DNA of 38,156 nt from an uncultured Microbacteriaceae bacterium (GTDB lineage Bacteria; Actinomycetota; Actinomycetes; Actinomycetales; Microbacteriaceae). How positions within the stretch are numbered: the stretch's first letter is position 1; each line of letters begins with the position of its first letter. Under the pieces are notes generated by a model, which saw only the letters and a program-made list of their open reading frames with translations, made no database searches and was not told where the DNA came from. Positions 6,822 through 14,291 of the stretch are shown here, in pieces. The translations under genes were made by a program, and so were the position numbers. The stretch lies in the NCBI GenBank assembly GCA_937124545.1, contig CAKZKU010000141.1:1-38156 (forward strand). The letters are read 5' to 3'.

Positions 6822-7153
6822 TCTTTTTGCTCCTCGCATTCGATAGCCCATCGCAGGTAGTCTAGGGCCTTTTTCAGGTCGTCCAGTCGCTCGCCTTTGT
6901 GTCCGGCGCGCTGGGTGTACTTCATGACATTGCCCATGCAGAACCCATAGTATGCCTCTGGGGGCAGCTTTGCGCGAATCACGTCGATGGACTCGATACC
7001 TCCGACTTTGTAGTGTGGCCTGTTGGGGCGCCTGGCTCTTTCCAGAGCTGACCCCCCTGCATTGTTCATGGCATCTTGTATTTGCTCCCATTCCTCAATG
7101 CTCGGCCAATCAGCACAGCTTCCAGGTCCCCCGAGCTCGTAATCAGCAGCCAC
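6818..7153 (-). CDS. DUF3310 family protein
   Basis: A 111-residue protein with the DUF3310 signature in its C-terminal two thirds: HYKVGGIESIDVIRAKL, YYGFCMGNVMKYTQRAGHKG and DLKKALDYLRWAIE. This family is very common in phage early regions and is often labelled nucleotide kinase-like, but its biochemical role is not established. The GTG start at 7153 has a perfect GGAGGTGAT ribosome site and overlaps the end of the upstream gene. The N-terminus (MAADYELGGPGSCADWPSIE) is an unrecognised extension. Confidence 0.85.
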   Translation of the reverse strand: MAADYELGGPGSCADWPSIEEWEQIQDAMNNAGGSALERARRPNRPHYKVGGIESIDVIRAKLPPEAYYGFCMGNVMKYTQRAGHKGERLDDLKKALDYLRWAIECEEQKE

Positions 7154-7391
7154 ACATCACCTCCGTGTCCACTGGGAGCGTCAGCCGCTCCGATTCTGGA
7201 GTCTTCGACTCCATCGTGAGCTCCACATAGCGCTTCAGCAGGATGACCCCTGTGTCGTGATGCACCGGCCCAAGGGGGACTATACGCCTCACTGTCGAGT
7301 ATCCGAGGCAGTCTCCGGTATGTGGGCAGAACTCTAGAACTCGGTCGCCAAGCTTCAGCTCACCGGCGGTTGTTCGCCTGTAGCTATTCAC
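7143..7391 (-). CDS. Small beta-barrel-like protein
   Basis: An 82-residue protein beginning MNSYRRTTAGELKLGDRVLE. The pattern GELKLGDRVLEF...GYSTVRRIVPLG...GVILLKRYVEL suggests a small beta barrel similar in outline to Hint-type or SH3-like modules that begin LKxGDxV. Four Cys residues (CPHTGDC, CGC end) are present. GTG start overlapping the previous TGA (GTGA). Function unknown. Confidence 0.55.
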   Translation of the reverse strand: MNSYRRTTAGELKLGDRVLEFCPHTGDCLGYSTVRRIVPLGPVHHDTGVILLKRYVELTMESKTPESERLTLPVDTEVMCGC

Positions 7392-7660
7392 TCCACTTCC
7401 TCCAGCTTCTCCAGTCGCCGCTCGACTTCGTCCAGGTTCTCAGTGTTGGCGTTCACAGCCCCCTGAAGGGTCATGACGGCCTCGTTGAACTCGGGCAGAA
7501 GGACAGTGTCCCGAGCTGCCTCAAGCTGCTCCAGGGTCCTCAATCGGTCATCGTGGGAGAACAGGTGGGCTTCCATGCTGTTGTCCCTACGCACCATCCA
7601 GATGGTGTAGACGACCGCCGAAATAACTGCGGACATGACAAAGATTGTGTACTCGTCCAC
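7388..7660 (-). CDS. N-terminal membrane span plus coiled coil
   Basis: A 90-residue protein with one N-terminal membrane segment (about residues 4-22, YTIFVMSAVISAVVYTIWM), then RRD and a long charged helical region ending NANTENLDEVERRLEKLEE, a probable coiled coil. This topology is seen in inner-membrane spanins and in membrane-tethered adaptor proteins. No matching outer-membrane spanin is adjacent, so the lysis role is only a possibility. The GTG start lies directly against the stop of the metallophosphoesterase gene. Confidence 0.6.
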   Translation of the reverse strand: MDEYTIFVMSAVISAVVYTIWMVRRDNSMEAHLFSHDDRLRTLEQLEAARDTVLLPEFNEAVMTLQGAVNANTENLDEVERRLEKLEEVE

Positions 7661-8452
7661 TTAGCCGTACTTCTCCATCAGGTAGCTGAGGCTCACGAAC
7701 ATGGGGACACCCATGCCAAGCCCGTTGATTTCGTTGATCAGCACAATCCCTCGTCTCTCGTATCCGTCTGTGGGGCCCCGGTAGCCCTCGTTGTGCAGGT
7801 AGCATGACCCGGCGATGACCGCGAAGGTCTCTCGGCACCAGTGGGGTGAGTAAGGGTGAGTTAGCACTGCGCAGTCGTAGCCTTGCTTGTGGCCTGCGAT
7901 TGAACTGCCCTGGACTCTGCGAACCTGCGTGTGCGCATTGGGTTGACCTGCTCTACTTCCGGTCGTTGCACCATTGGCGTTCAAGTCAAAAAAGTGACAG
8001 TAGGTGAGACCGTCGCGGTAATACGGCTTGCACATTGGGTGTGCGTCAATGCCGAAGTCTTCCCAGCCGTAGAAGCTCTCACGGTCAATCAGACCAATCA
8101 TTCTCGGGTCTTCAGCCAGCATGCGGTCAAGCCGCTGTTCGTGATTGCCCTCGGTCACAGCGACCGAATCGATTGAGACACCAAGAGCCATTAGCTCGCT
8201 GAAAAACAGCTCCAGTGCGGCGTAGCCCGCATCTCTGTCGTCCTGAAGGCGTTTACCCTCAGTCTCCAGGGACCCCTTCTTGTTCCAACTGTTGAGCGAG
8301 GGCATGTCGTACCAGTCGCCAGTCAGATGGAGATGGTCGATGGGGTCGTTTCTGTCAGCGATATAGCGAGCGATAGCTGTAAGGAAGTGAACAGGGGTGT
8401 CCTTGTGTATCTGGGTGTCCGGAATGACCAGGTGTCGCTTGAACCCCCTCAC
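7661..8452 (-). CDS. Calcineurin-like metallophosphoesterase
   Basis: A 263-residue enzyme of the calcineurin-like phosphoesterase fold, using two metal ions to hydrolyse phosphate esters. Metal-site motifs appear in order: VIPDTQIH (D12, H16), TGDWYD (D46), EGNHEQR (N103, H104) and later His candidates in YCHFF (H153) and GHKQ (H188). It is a common phage early-gene family whose substrates (nucleotides, nucleic acid ends or host messengers) are mostly unknown. The GTG start at 8452 has no clear Shine-Dalgarno, so the exact N-terminus is uncertain, but the core begins close behind it. Confidence 0.85.
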   Translation of the reverse strand: MRGFKRHLVIPDTQIHKDTPVHFLTAIARYIADRNDPIDHLHLTGDWYDMPSLNSWNKKGSLETEGKRLQDDRDAGYAALELFFSELMALGVSIDSVAVTEGNHEQRLDRMLAEDPRMIGLIDRESFYGWEDFGIDAHPMCKPYYRDGLTYCHFFDLNANGATTGSRAGQPNAHTQVRRVQGSSIAGHKQGYDCAVLTHPYSPHWCRETFAVIAGSCYLHNEGYRGPTDGYERRGIVLINEINGLGMGVPMFVSLSYLMEKYG

Positions 8453-8496
8453 CGGGTCTATGAATCACAACATCCGAGGTCAAATCTGGACCAGGG

Positions 8497-9096
8497 TCAC
8501 CTTTTTTCACCCTGGCCAGGTGGAGGTGCGAACAAATCAAACTCGGGGCCGCTCATGTCCGACGCCTGAGAGAAGACGTCTTGTGCAGACTTGCTTTCCC
8601 TCAGCTTCCTGATTGCAGACCTGTATGCTGGCTCAATCGTCTTGTACGGTATCCCCATGGCCTCGGCGACCTCTGGGACATCATTGGCCTTCACCATATC
8701 TGCAAAGTCCAGGGAGCAGCTCCAGCCCATCTTTACGACCTTCTCGGCTGCATCATCCGGGTGACCCGCAAACCTGAACCTGATGCCAGACGCCATGTTG
8801 TAGTCGGAAATGTGCGCCAGGTGATATTTGCAGGTCACATACGGGCATGGCCTGACTCCATTGACGCAGTCACCACGGGTCTTTGGGCGCGACTGTTCTG
8901 CGATATGCAGGTAGATGGCATTCGCTGGCTCGTCGACGTCAGGCTCACGTTCGGAGTCAACAAACATCTTCGGGTGAGCGCTGATGGATGCGGCAGCCTT
9001 GGCTGTTCTCGCGGGCTTACCATCAGCAGTAAGCTGCTCACGCGCGAGCCGCACAAGGTAAGAGGGCAGCTTCTTGAGTGGGTTCTCGTCAGTCAT
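8497..9096 (-). CDS. Cys-rich sigma-region-4-like DNA-binding protein
   Basis: A 199-residue protein with a Cys-rich module GDCVNGVRPCPYVTCKYHL (C77, C84, C89; a further Cys in SCSLD, C127), then a C-terminal helix-turn-helix (VPEVAEAMGIPYKTIEPAYR, followed by SAIRKLRES) resembling sigma-70 region 4. Proteins with RPCPxVxC followed by SCxLD and a region-4 HTH are known from myxobacteria and relatives, here recalled from family knowledge. The Cys set may bind zinc. It could redirect transcription or serve as a phage-specific regulator; no region 2 is visible, so it is not a full sigma factor. It is coupled by ATGA to the helicase gene. The last 30 residues are Pro/Gly-rich. Confidence 0.7.
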   Translation of the reverse strand: MTDENPLKKLPSYLVRLAREQLTADGKPARTAKAAASISAHPKMFVDSEREPDVDEPANAIYLHIAEQSRPKTRGDCVNGVRPCPYVTCKYHLAHISDYNMASGIRFRFAGHPDDAAEKVVKMGWSCSLDFADMVKANDVPEVAEAMGIPYKTIEPAYRSAIRKLRESKSAQDVFSQASDMSGPEFDLFAPPPGQGEKR

Positions 9097-10439
9097 CTCT
9101 TCACCTCGGTCAATCGGTCGTGTGCGGCGTCAATGTCGAAGTCGAACTGGACGCCGTTCTCTGCGCTCTTCCACTTGTCGACTACGATGGCAAATCGGAA
9201 GTCCGGCTTCTCGTCGGAAGAGCGCTCTTCCGTTACCTTGAATCCTCCAGACTTCTTGCCGGCGGACTTCTCGTACTTGCCCACCATGAGGCACCCGAAG
9301 GCTCCCTGACGGAGCACGGCGCCGAATGGCATCTCGACAGCCCTGGGCACCCTGCCGGCCTCTGCAGACTCCTTGGTGCCCGTCTTCTCGATCTGGCTGG
9401 TCCAGACCATCACGATGCCCAGTTGCTTTGTGAGCCCAGCAATGGAGGCGACAGCGTCTCTCCACCAGTCATTGGTCGCTGGCTGCCTTGGGCTATTGGG
9501 TCGTATCAGCTGAATGAAGTCGCCGAAGAACGCACGGGCGCCCTTGCCGGCTTCGGACTTGATCGTGCCAAGGACACTCTCAATCGTTGGGTTGGGACGG
9601 TCGATAATCCGGAGCTGCTTCCCGATGTCGCCTTCGATCTGCTGCTGAACGCCGCCGAGAAGCTCCCTCATCTCGGCCTCCGTGAGGCCAACGCGATCAC
9701 GTGGGCTGGTGCGCTGCTGCAGTGATTTGGTCGTCAGGAGCCTTGAGCCGTCTGCCAGTGTCCTGCCGCTGATATCGGCGTCAGAGTCCTCCAGTGTCCA
9801 GAAGACCGTGCGGTGGCCCAGGCTCGCCAGGTGAGCTGCCATCGTGCGTGCAGCCGTCGTCTTGTGCTCAGAGCTTCTGCCGCCTACCAGGATGAGCTTT
9901 CCGATAGGCAGGCCACCGATATGCTCCTGAAGTCCGGACCATGGCAGGGGAAGCGTGGCGACCTGCTGCGGGTTCGCGATCCCTTCCAGCCAGGTACGCA
10001 TGACCTCGGTCGCTACGGTGGCGTGGGTGCGGCTCGAAATGGGTCCGAGAGCCTCAGCTTCAGCAAGGCCCCTAGCTAGGTCCCTGACGGCTTCCAGATT
10101 TCGACCGGTGTCTGACTGGACTCGTTTCAAAAACGCAGCAGCGTGGACGCTAGCGGCCTTCACGGCAAAGTTTTCACGCAGTCTGCGCTCCGCCCTCTGT
10201 GCATCACCCTTCGCCGCATATCGCGCAGCTTTGTCGAGTGCTTCGAGGTGGTCGAGCCAGCTGACTCCGAGTGCCGCTTGCAAATCGGCGACTGTCCAAC
10301 CGCGGATTTTCATCGCCACGCAGATTTGTTGGTGTCGAGCATCGGTGAAGTGCTCGGGGGTTAGACTCGAGGTCAATGCGTCGGATGGCTCAAGCATCCA
10401 CGACCCGAGGATTGTTCGCTCGTCGTCCTTGAGTCCCAT
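9093..10439 (-). CDS. DnaB-like replicative helicase, variant P-loop
   Basis: A 448-residue RecA-fold helicase that would unwind DNA at the phage replication fork. An N-terminal helical part (residues 1-130) resembles the DnaB N-domain. The ATPase core has LPWSGLQEHIGGLPIGKLILVGG leading to the P-loop GRSSEHKT at 187-194, FWTLEDSD (about 213-220), Walker B AFFGDFIQLI (D307) and MVWTSQIEKTGT (sensor/motif 4 type). The usual GxxxxGK[ST] has His192 where Gly is expected, which is unusual. The start shares TAATG with the replication-initiator stop, and it is followed by the sigma-like gene with ATGA. Confidence 0.85.
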   Translation of the reverse strand: MGLKDDERTILGSWMLEPSDALTSSLTPEHFTDARHQQICVAMKIRGWTVADLQAALGVSWLDHLEALDKAARYAAKGDAQRAERRLRENFAVKAASVHAAAFLKRVQSDTGRNLEAVRDLARGLAEAEALGPISSRTHATVATEVMRTWLEGIANPQQVATLPLPWSGLQEHIGGLPIGKLILVGGRSSEHKTTAARTMAAHLASLGHRTVFWTLEDSDADISGRTLADGSRLLTTKSLQQRTSPRDRVGLTEAEMRELLGGVQQQIEGDIGKQLRIIDRPNPTIESVLGTIKSEAGKGARAFFGDFIQLIRPNSPRQPATNDWWRDAVASIAGLTKQLGIVMVWTSQIEKTGTKESAEAGRVPRAVEMPFGAVLRQGAFGCLMVGKYEKSAGKKSGGFKVTEERSSDEKPDFRFAIVVDKWKSAENGVQFDFDIDAAHDRLTEVKR

Positions 10440-11299
10440 TAGTCCAAGTCATCCCGTTCCAGCATTCGGCTGAAGTTCGCGTCACGGCTAAGCGTTGACA
10501 GGGTCAGGTACATGCGAGTGGACTCGATATCGCCTTTCGCTTTGTGCTGATTTGCGCTGCGCTCAATGACCCGCTGCCAGTCGTCGATGCTCGCGCCAAG
10601 CGTCTGCATCGGTCGCGCGACGTAGCACTGATTGGCGTATGTGACTGGTAGGCCCTTCGACGTGATGCCGCAGTAGCGTCGAGCCCTGGCAATCCACTCG
10701 CACACCTGCGCGGTCTGCTCCGCGGAGGCCGGGCTGATGCCAGTGCACCCCGATGGCTTCTTCCTCTTCGCGGTTCGCGCCGACTTCTCAGTCTTCTCTC
10801 TTCTCAGTCTTCTCTCTTCTCTCTTCTCTCTTCTCAACCCTTTATCAAGGGTATATATGCGCCTCGGGGACCCCTTCGGGACCCCTTCGGCGGGGGTATT
10901 TTTGAAATATCCAAGTGACTGATAATGCTCGAAAAAATCCTCCAGGATTGAACAGTACGGGAGCATCTCCAAATGCCTCAAGACGCCGGTCGTCTGACGT
11001 TCGTTGGGTGTCGAACGAACCTGCTTTCGCCACATGTTGACTACCCAAACCACCGACGTTGCATGGTCGAACATGATCAAATCATGTTTACAAAGCGCAT
11101 CCATCGCCGATTTGATGCGGTCCCGAGTGAGGCCGATAGACTCCTCTGCTAGAGCCAAAGACAGTCGATAAAGCCCCGACCAGTCGGCCAGCTCGTTGGT
11201 GATCAAGTAGAAGAAGACGAGTTTTGAGTCTGGTTCAAGAGGAAAGAACCGCTCGTCTCCCCAGATTTGAGTCTCTACAGTACGGCAGTGGCTGGGCAT
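10439..11299 (-). CDS. Replication initiator (phage O/DnaD-type)
   Basis: A 286-residue protein. The N-terminus (IWGDERFFPLEPDSKLVFFY, then LYRLSLALAEESIGLTRDRI) is the winged-helix domain typical of phage replisome organisers. The middle is an Arg/Glu/Lys-rich low-complexity stretch (about residues 150-172) encoded by tandem DNA repeats. The C-terminus (AEQTAQVCEWIARARRYCGI and following) is helical and may bind the helicase. By analogy with lambda O, it would bind an origin inside its own gene and load the DnaB-like helicase encoded directly downstream (TAATG overlap). Confidence 0.75.
   Translation of the reverse strand: MPSHCRTVETQIWGDERFFPLEPDSKLVFFYLITNELADWSGLYRLSLALAEESIGLTRDRIKSAMDALCKHDLIMFDHATSVVWVVNMWRKQVRSTPNERQTTGVLRHLEMLPYCSILEDFFEHYQSLGYFKNTPAEGVPKGSPRRIYTLDKGLRREKREERRLRREKTEKSARTAKRKKPSGCTGISPASAEQTAQVCEWIARARRYCGITSKGLPVTYANQCYVARPMQTLGASIDDWQRVIERSANQHKAKGDIESTRMYLTLSTLSRDANFSRMLERDDLD
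10785..10888. repeat. Repeat cluster inside the initiator gene (candidate origin)
   Basis: A tandem 16-bp repeat (TTCTCAGTCTTCTCTC, 10785-10800 and 10801-10816) runs into further TTCTCTC units. Next come a CCCTT/AAGGG hairpin (10838-10851), a short AT-rich tract (TATATATGC) and an 11-bp tandem GGGACCCCTTC (10867-10888). Iteron-like repeats next to an AT-rich element inside a replication-initiator gene are the usual layout of lambdoid origins. This is inference. Confidence 0.45.
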
Positions 11300-11463
11300 T
11301 ATGTTTCCTCTCTTTCGAACACTGTGAAGACCACAGGACCGCCTTTGTCCACGATAGGATTGGCCCTGGTGCCCGGCTTTAGCGCCCCGTCAGGACGTTG
11401 AATGAAGCGATACAGAGGCTTGCTGTGGGTTACTGGACAGTAACTTCGATTGATTACCCTCAT
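11299..11463 (-). CDS. 54-residue protein between methylase and initiator
   Basis: A short gene starting MRVINRSYCPVTHSKPLYRF and ending VVFTVFEREET. The ATG overlaps the methylase TGA (ATGA, 11463-11460) and its TAA overlaps the initiator ATG (TAATG at 11301-11297). It thus fills the gap exactly, which is strong support for a real gene. It is basic with a Pro/Gly-rich middle; no family recognised. Confidence 0.7.
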   Translation of the reverse strand: MRVINRSYCPVTHSKPLYRFIQRPDGALKPGTRANPIVDKGGPVVFTVFEREET

Positions 11464-12011
11464 CGAATCACCCCAAAGTGAATGCGGCCAACGCGACTGA
11501 ACACGTCAGCGAACCTGTATGGCCTGTGGCCCCAGTACACTGCACAGCAATCCTTGGCATTGCCATTCCTCTCAACCCCGCTCTCAAGGAAGCTAGGGCG
11601 CTTGTGGAAGTAGCATCGAGACGGCGAAGCCTCGACTTCAGGCCAGTATTGAGAGTTCATCGAGCATGGGATGACTCCTGTGATTTCAGCAGTGGAATCA
11701 AGGAGCATTTCGCGAGCATGTCGAACAGCGCGACCCGAATGTTTCCAGGGAGGGTTGAAATAGACAGTGTCTCCAATCTCATACCAGGGCTCTGAAAACC
11801 CGTCCCGTGGCTCAAAGCCATCCCTATCGAAGCCTCCAGGACCTGTAAACGCAAAGGCCGCATCCACCAGGATGTCCCTGTTGCTAAATGGATCCAGTTC
11901 TGGAGGCCCTTCGAAAACATCGTGAACAAGGTCCACAAGCCACTGTGGCGTGCACCAGTGCTGGTTTCCGGCAGCGGTACCACCGGGCTTCATCTTCGCC
12001 TTAGCACCCAT
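11460..12011 (-). CDS. Dam-type DNA N6-adenine methyltransferase
   Basis: A 183-residue phage DNA N6-adenine methyltransferase (PF05869 Dam-like), transferring a methyl group from SAM to adenine. Visible motifs are QHWCTPQWLVDLVHDVF, ELDPFSNRD (the D-P-F acidic motif), TVYFNPPWKHSGRAVRHARE with the catalytic NPPW, and VIPCSMNSQYWPEVE. Length fits the short phage family. It may protect phage DNA against host restriction or mark replicating DNA. The start overlaps the preceding gene by 11 nt, with GGGAG about 9 nt upstream. Confidence 0.88.
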   Translation of the reverse strand: MGAKAKMKPGGTAAGNQHWCTPQWLVDLVHDVFEGPPELDPFSNRDILVDAAFAFTGPGGFDRDGFEPRDGFSEPWYEIGDTVYFNPPWKHSGRAVRHAREMLLDSTAEITGVIPCSMNSQYWPEVEASPSRCYFHKRPSFLESGVERNGNAKDCCAVYWGHRPYRFADVFSRVGRIHFGVIR

Positions 12012-12264
12012 CGCACAAGCTCCCTTCCATCAGCTCAGCGCCATCGTGAACGCCCTCTGTGTACGATCCGGCGTCCCGCTCCTCCAATGCCTTGAGCAGA
12101 CCGGGAACACGAGCGACAATCTCAACACACTCAGCAAAGTACTGGCCGCCTCCAAACAGCGGCTCTACCTCAGGTCTGCCATCTTCTGCGACTCTGCCAG
12201 TCAGAATCGCCGGAGTGTTCTCGTGGTCCACCCAGATAACGAGAGTGTCTCTTGCGTAGGTCAC
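12001..12264 (-). CDS. Unknown 87-residue protein
   Basis: Begins MTYARDTLVIWVDHENTPAI and ends in a Cys-containing tail (CDGC). The N-terminal half is beta (LVIWVDHENTPAILTGRVAE) and the rest helical (YFAECVEIVARVPGLLKALE). The GTG at 12264 lacks a strong Shine-Dalgarno. Downstream it overlaps the methylase by 11 nt. Similar phage proteins of the form ...FAECVEIVARVPGLLKALEE are common accessory proteins of unknown function. Confidence 0.6.
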   Translation of the reverse strand: MTYARDTLVIWVDHENTPAILTGRVAEDGRPEVEPLFGGGQYFAECVEIVARVPGLLKALEERDAGSYTEGVHDGAELMEGSLCDGC

Positions 12265-12335
12265 ACGCCCAATGACCCGACGGCCGGACCGTACGGGTTT
12301 GGGGTGCTGTGGGGCGGGTGGCTATCTTTGATCCT

Positions 12336-12506
12336 TCAACCTACTCGTGACTCCCTCGCGATCAGCCCCGATAGACGAGCTACTTCGTATGCCCATGTGA
12401 CCAGCTCATCAGCGGTGGCGTCGTGGTCCGGGTGGTCGCGAATCTCCTCGATAATCTCTTCGATCTCGTTCAGTCCGTGGTGCAACTGTTTTCTATGCAT
12501 GCTCAT
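12336..12506 (-). CDS. 56-residue acidic helical protein
   Basis: A short gene encoding MSMHRKQLHHGLNEIEEIIE and a second helix ADELVTWAYEVARLSGLIAR. The ATG overlaps the amidase TGA (TGATG at 12508-12504), which supports the start. Charged, helical, no membrane segment. About 70 nt of non-coding sequence follow before the next gene. Function unknown; position after the endolysin leaves a lysis-control role open. Confidence 0.65.
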   Translation of the reverse strand: MSMHRKQLHHGLNEIEEIIEEIRDHPDHDATADELVTWAYEVARLSGLIARESRVG

Positions 12507-13297
12507 CACCAACCCCTCACTCTCCAGCTGTATGGAATACCCTCATCACCACCCCAGACCGTCGGGTCTGGCCTCCCAGAGCCAATCACGGGGCCTGGCA
12601 GCAGGCCATGGTACCTGGTACACCTGGTGGCTATCTCCTGCCCAGGGTCGCTAACGCGGCTCTTGTGGCTATTGCGGTGATTGCCACTGTGGGTGACCGC
12701 TCCGTCCTGGGCGGCAACCTCGTCAATGTAGTACTGACCGACGATTCGGGTCGCCATAATCTGGTCCTCACTCGCCTCCGCCCAGTGCTCCGCTACGGTC
12801 TTCCCCTTGGGCGTCCACAGTGTCCTCGGGTCCCCCGAGACCCCGGCAGCACACGCCTCGACCTCAATCGTGATGGCGAACGGGTTCGCATGGTGAGAGC
12901 CATAGAGATAGGCCCTGATAGGGTGCAGCAGGACGATGGTCGTGGGCCGAGTGTCGGTCCTTCGGAGGATTAGAGAATGTGCTGGGATGCTGAGCCCCTC
13001 CGAACTGATGAGGCATCCGGTCTGGTGGTACCACAGTGCGTAGATATCCTCGATCTTGCGGGTGCCGCGAGCCCGACCACGACCCCGACGCGGGGTTTGC
13101 CGGTGGTCGACTAGTCCCCATCCCTGGGCCTCACAGGTGGCCCTGAGGGCCTCCATCGGGGTTGGGTCTTCGAACCCGTCCTGAGGGTCAAGATGGCCCT
13201 TCCAGGCACTGAAGTCGACGAGAGTTCGGACTCGGTCCCACAGTGTGGCGTTGGAAGAAATCATGGTGACCCGCTTTCGCCACCGCTCCTGCGCCAT
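12506..13297 (-). CDS. N-acetylmuramoyl-L-alanine amidase (endolysin)
   Basis: A 263-residue Amidase_2/PGRP-type endolysin that would cut the amide bond between N-acetylmuramic acid and L-alanine at lysis. Zinc-site residues appear in family order: ALWYHQTG (H91), NPFAITIEVE (E145, catalytic region) and NHRNSHKSRVSDPG (H207, D217). The H-x9-D spacing fits AmpD-like amidases. No signal peptide is seen, so a holin would be needed. The ATG at 13297 has GGAAGG 7 nt upstream inside the 25-bp repeat; alternatives are ATG 13354, and ATG 13264, which overlaps a 28-codon reading frame. The first 70 residues are not a recognised domain. Confidence 0.8.
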   Translation of the reverse strand: MAQERWRKRVTMISSNATLWDRVRTLVDFSAWKGHLDPQDGFEDPTPMEALRATCEAQGWGLVDHRQTPRRGRGRARGTRKIEDIYALWYHQTGCLISSEGLSIPAHSLILRRTDTRPTTIVLLHPIRAYLYGSHHANPFAITIEVEACAAGVSGDPRTLWTPKGKTVAEHWAEASEDQIMATRIVGQYYIDEVAAQDGAVTHSGNHRNSHKSRVSDPGQEIATRCTRYHGLLPGPVIGSGRPDPTVWGGDEGIPYSWRVRGW

Positions 13298-13347
13298 CTC
13301 AACGCCTTCCACTTGCCGTCGAACTCGATGTATCCGTGCCTGCTCAT
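13261..13347 (-). pseudogene. 28-codon remnant sharing the GKWKALRW end
   Basis: A short frame MSRHGYIEFDGKWKALRW ending RRSGGESGSP. Its ATG overlaps the beta-helix stop (ATGA). GKWKALRW is identical in protein and DNA to the C-terminal end of the gene at 14282-14566. The simplest reading is a displaced copy of that gene's 3' end, left where the beta-helix gene inserted. It could still be translated. Confidence 0.45.
13294..13318. repeat. 25-bp direct repeat, copy A
   Basis: Exactly 25 bp identical to 14288-14312, same orientation, 994 bp apart, bracketing the beta-helix gene. On the minus strand it carries GGAAGG and GAGATGG, the ribosome site and start codon used by the amidase. Confidence 0.9.
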
Positions 13348-14291
13348 GATTCATCTCCAAACCCAAGAGCCTTCACCATAGTGACGAAATGCCGTACCAT
13401 CTCAAGCTCTTGTTCCGTGGCTTCGTGGCCTGAAGCAATGTCGTCAATATTTTCGCTCCAGTTGTTGATCGGGTGGATCTGGCACCCGACAGCGACGACT
13501 CCACGCTCCGGAACGCATGCCATCCATCGTCCGCACTGAAGTTGCGGTGGTGATTGGTCCCAAGCATCACCGTAGACATGCGCATCACCGTAGACATGCG
13601 CATCACCGTAGACCCGCGCATCACCGTAGACCTGCGCATCACCGTAGACCTGCGCATTGTCGTAGACCCGCGCACTACCGTAGACATACGCATCACCGTA
13701 GACCCGCGCATCACAGGAAACCAGCGCATCACCGTAGACATACGCATCACCGTAGACATGCGCATTGTCGTAGACCCTCGCGCTACCGTAGACATACGCA
13801 TTACCGTAGACCCGCGCATTACCGGAGACATGCGCATTACCGGAGACATGCGCATTACCGGAGACATACGCATCACCGGAGACATGCGCATCACCGGAAG
13901 CCCAAGCATCACAGGAAACCCGCGCATTACCGTAGACATATGCATTACCGGAGACATACGCATCACCGTAGACCTGCGCATTGTCGTAGACATGCGCATT
14001 ACCGTAGACCCGCACATCGCCGTAGACCTGCGCACTACCGTAGACCCGCGCATCACCGGAGACATACGCATTACCGTAGACCCGCGCATCACCGTAGACA
14101 TGCGCATTACCGTAGACCCGCGCATTACCGTAGACCCGCGCATCACCGTAGACCCGCGCATTACCGTAGACCCGCGCATCGCCGTAGACCTGCGCATTCG
14201 GCCCGATATAAGCAGATTCCGCCACTGAGGCAGTGTCATGAACCATTCCACCACCATTAGGGTGGATTGACCATCCTTCATTCAGTTCCAT
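13344..14291 (-). CDS. Giant hexapeptide-repeat left-handed beta-helix protein
   Basis: A 315-residue protein. After a short head (MELNEGWSIHPNGGGM, VHDTASVAESAYIGPNAQ) come 35 consecutive hexads of the form VYGDAR/VYGNAH/VSGNAY, then a unique C-terminal domain (DQSPPQLQCGRWMACVPERG and a helical end, TEQELEMVRHFVTMVKAL). Hexapeptide repeats of this type fold as a left-handed beta helix; about 12 coils are predicted, with Tyr and Gly/Asn/Asp at fixed face positions. No acyltransferase active-site His module is seen, so it is probably structural or a binding scaffold. Short YGNA-type arrays are known from other phages and prophages. The ATG at 14291 uses GGAAGG inside repeat copy B. The gene lies between 25-bp direct repeats upstream of the endolysin, suggesting an inserted cassette. 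Confidence 0.85.
   Translation of the reverse strand: MELNEGWSIHPNGGGMVHDTASVAESAYIGPNAQVYGDARVYGNARVYGDARVYGNARVYGNAHVYGDARVYGNAYVSGDARVYGSAQVYGDVRVYGNAHVYDNAQVYGDAYVSGNAYVYGNARVSCDAWASGDAHVSGDAYVSGNAHVSGNAHVSGNARVYGNAYVYGSARVYDNAHVYGDAYVYGDALVSCDARVYGDAYVYGSARVYDNAQVYGDAQVYGDARVYGDAHVYGDAHVYGDAWDQSPPQLQCGRWMACVPERGVVAVGCQIHPINNWSENIDDIASGHEATEQELEMVRHFVTMVKALGFGDES
13564..14195. repeat. Tandem 18-bp repeat array encoding hexapeptides
   Basis: About 35 head-to-tail 18-bp units, plus-strand consensus CACCGTAGACxTGCGCAT with variants (attaccgg, attgtcg). Units are nearly identical in places, so expansion or contraction by slippage or unequal recombination is likely. All other frames stay open through the array, which creates long spurious reading frames on both strands. 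Confidence 0.95.

Noticed and set aside
13373-14281. Long overlapping frames of 220-300 codons on both strands across the hexapeptide array
   Set aside because: They arise because the 18-bp repeat keeps all frames open. They give monotonous Arg/Met/His repeats and have no ribosome sites.
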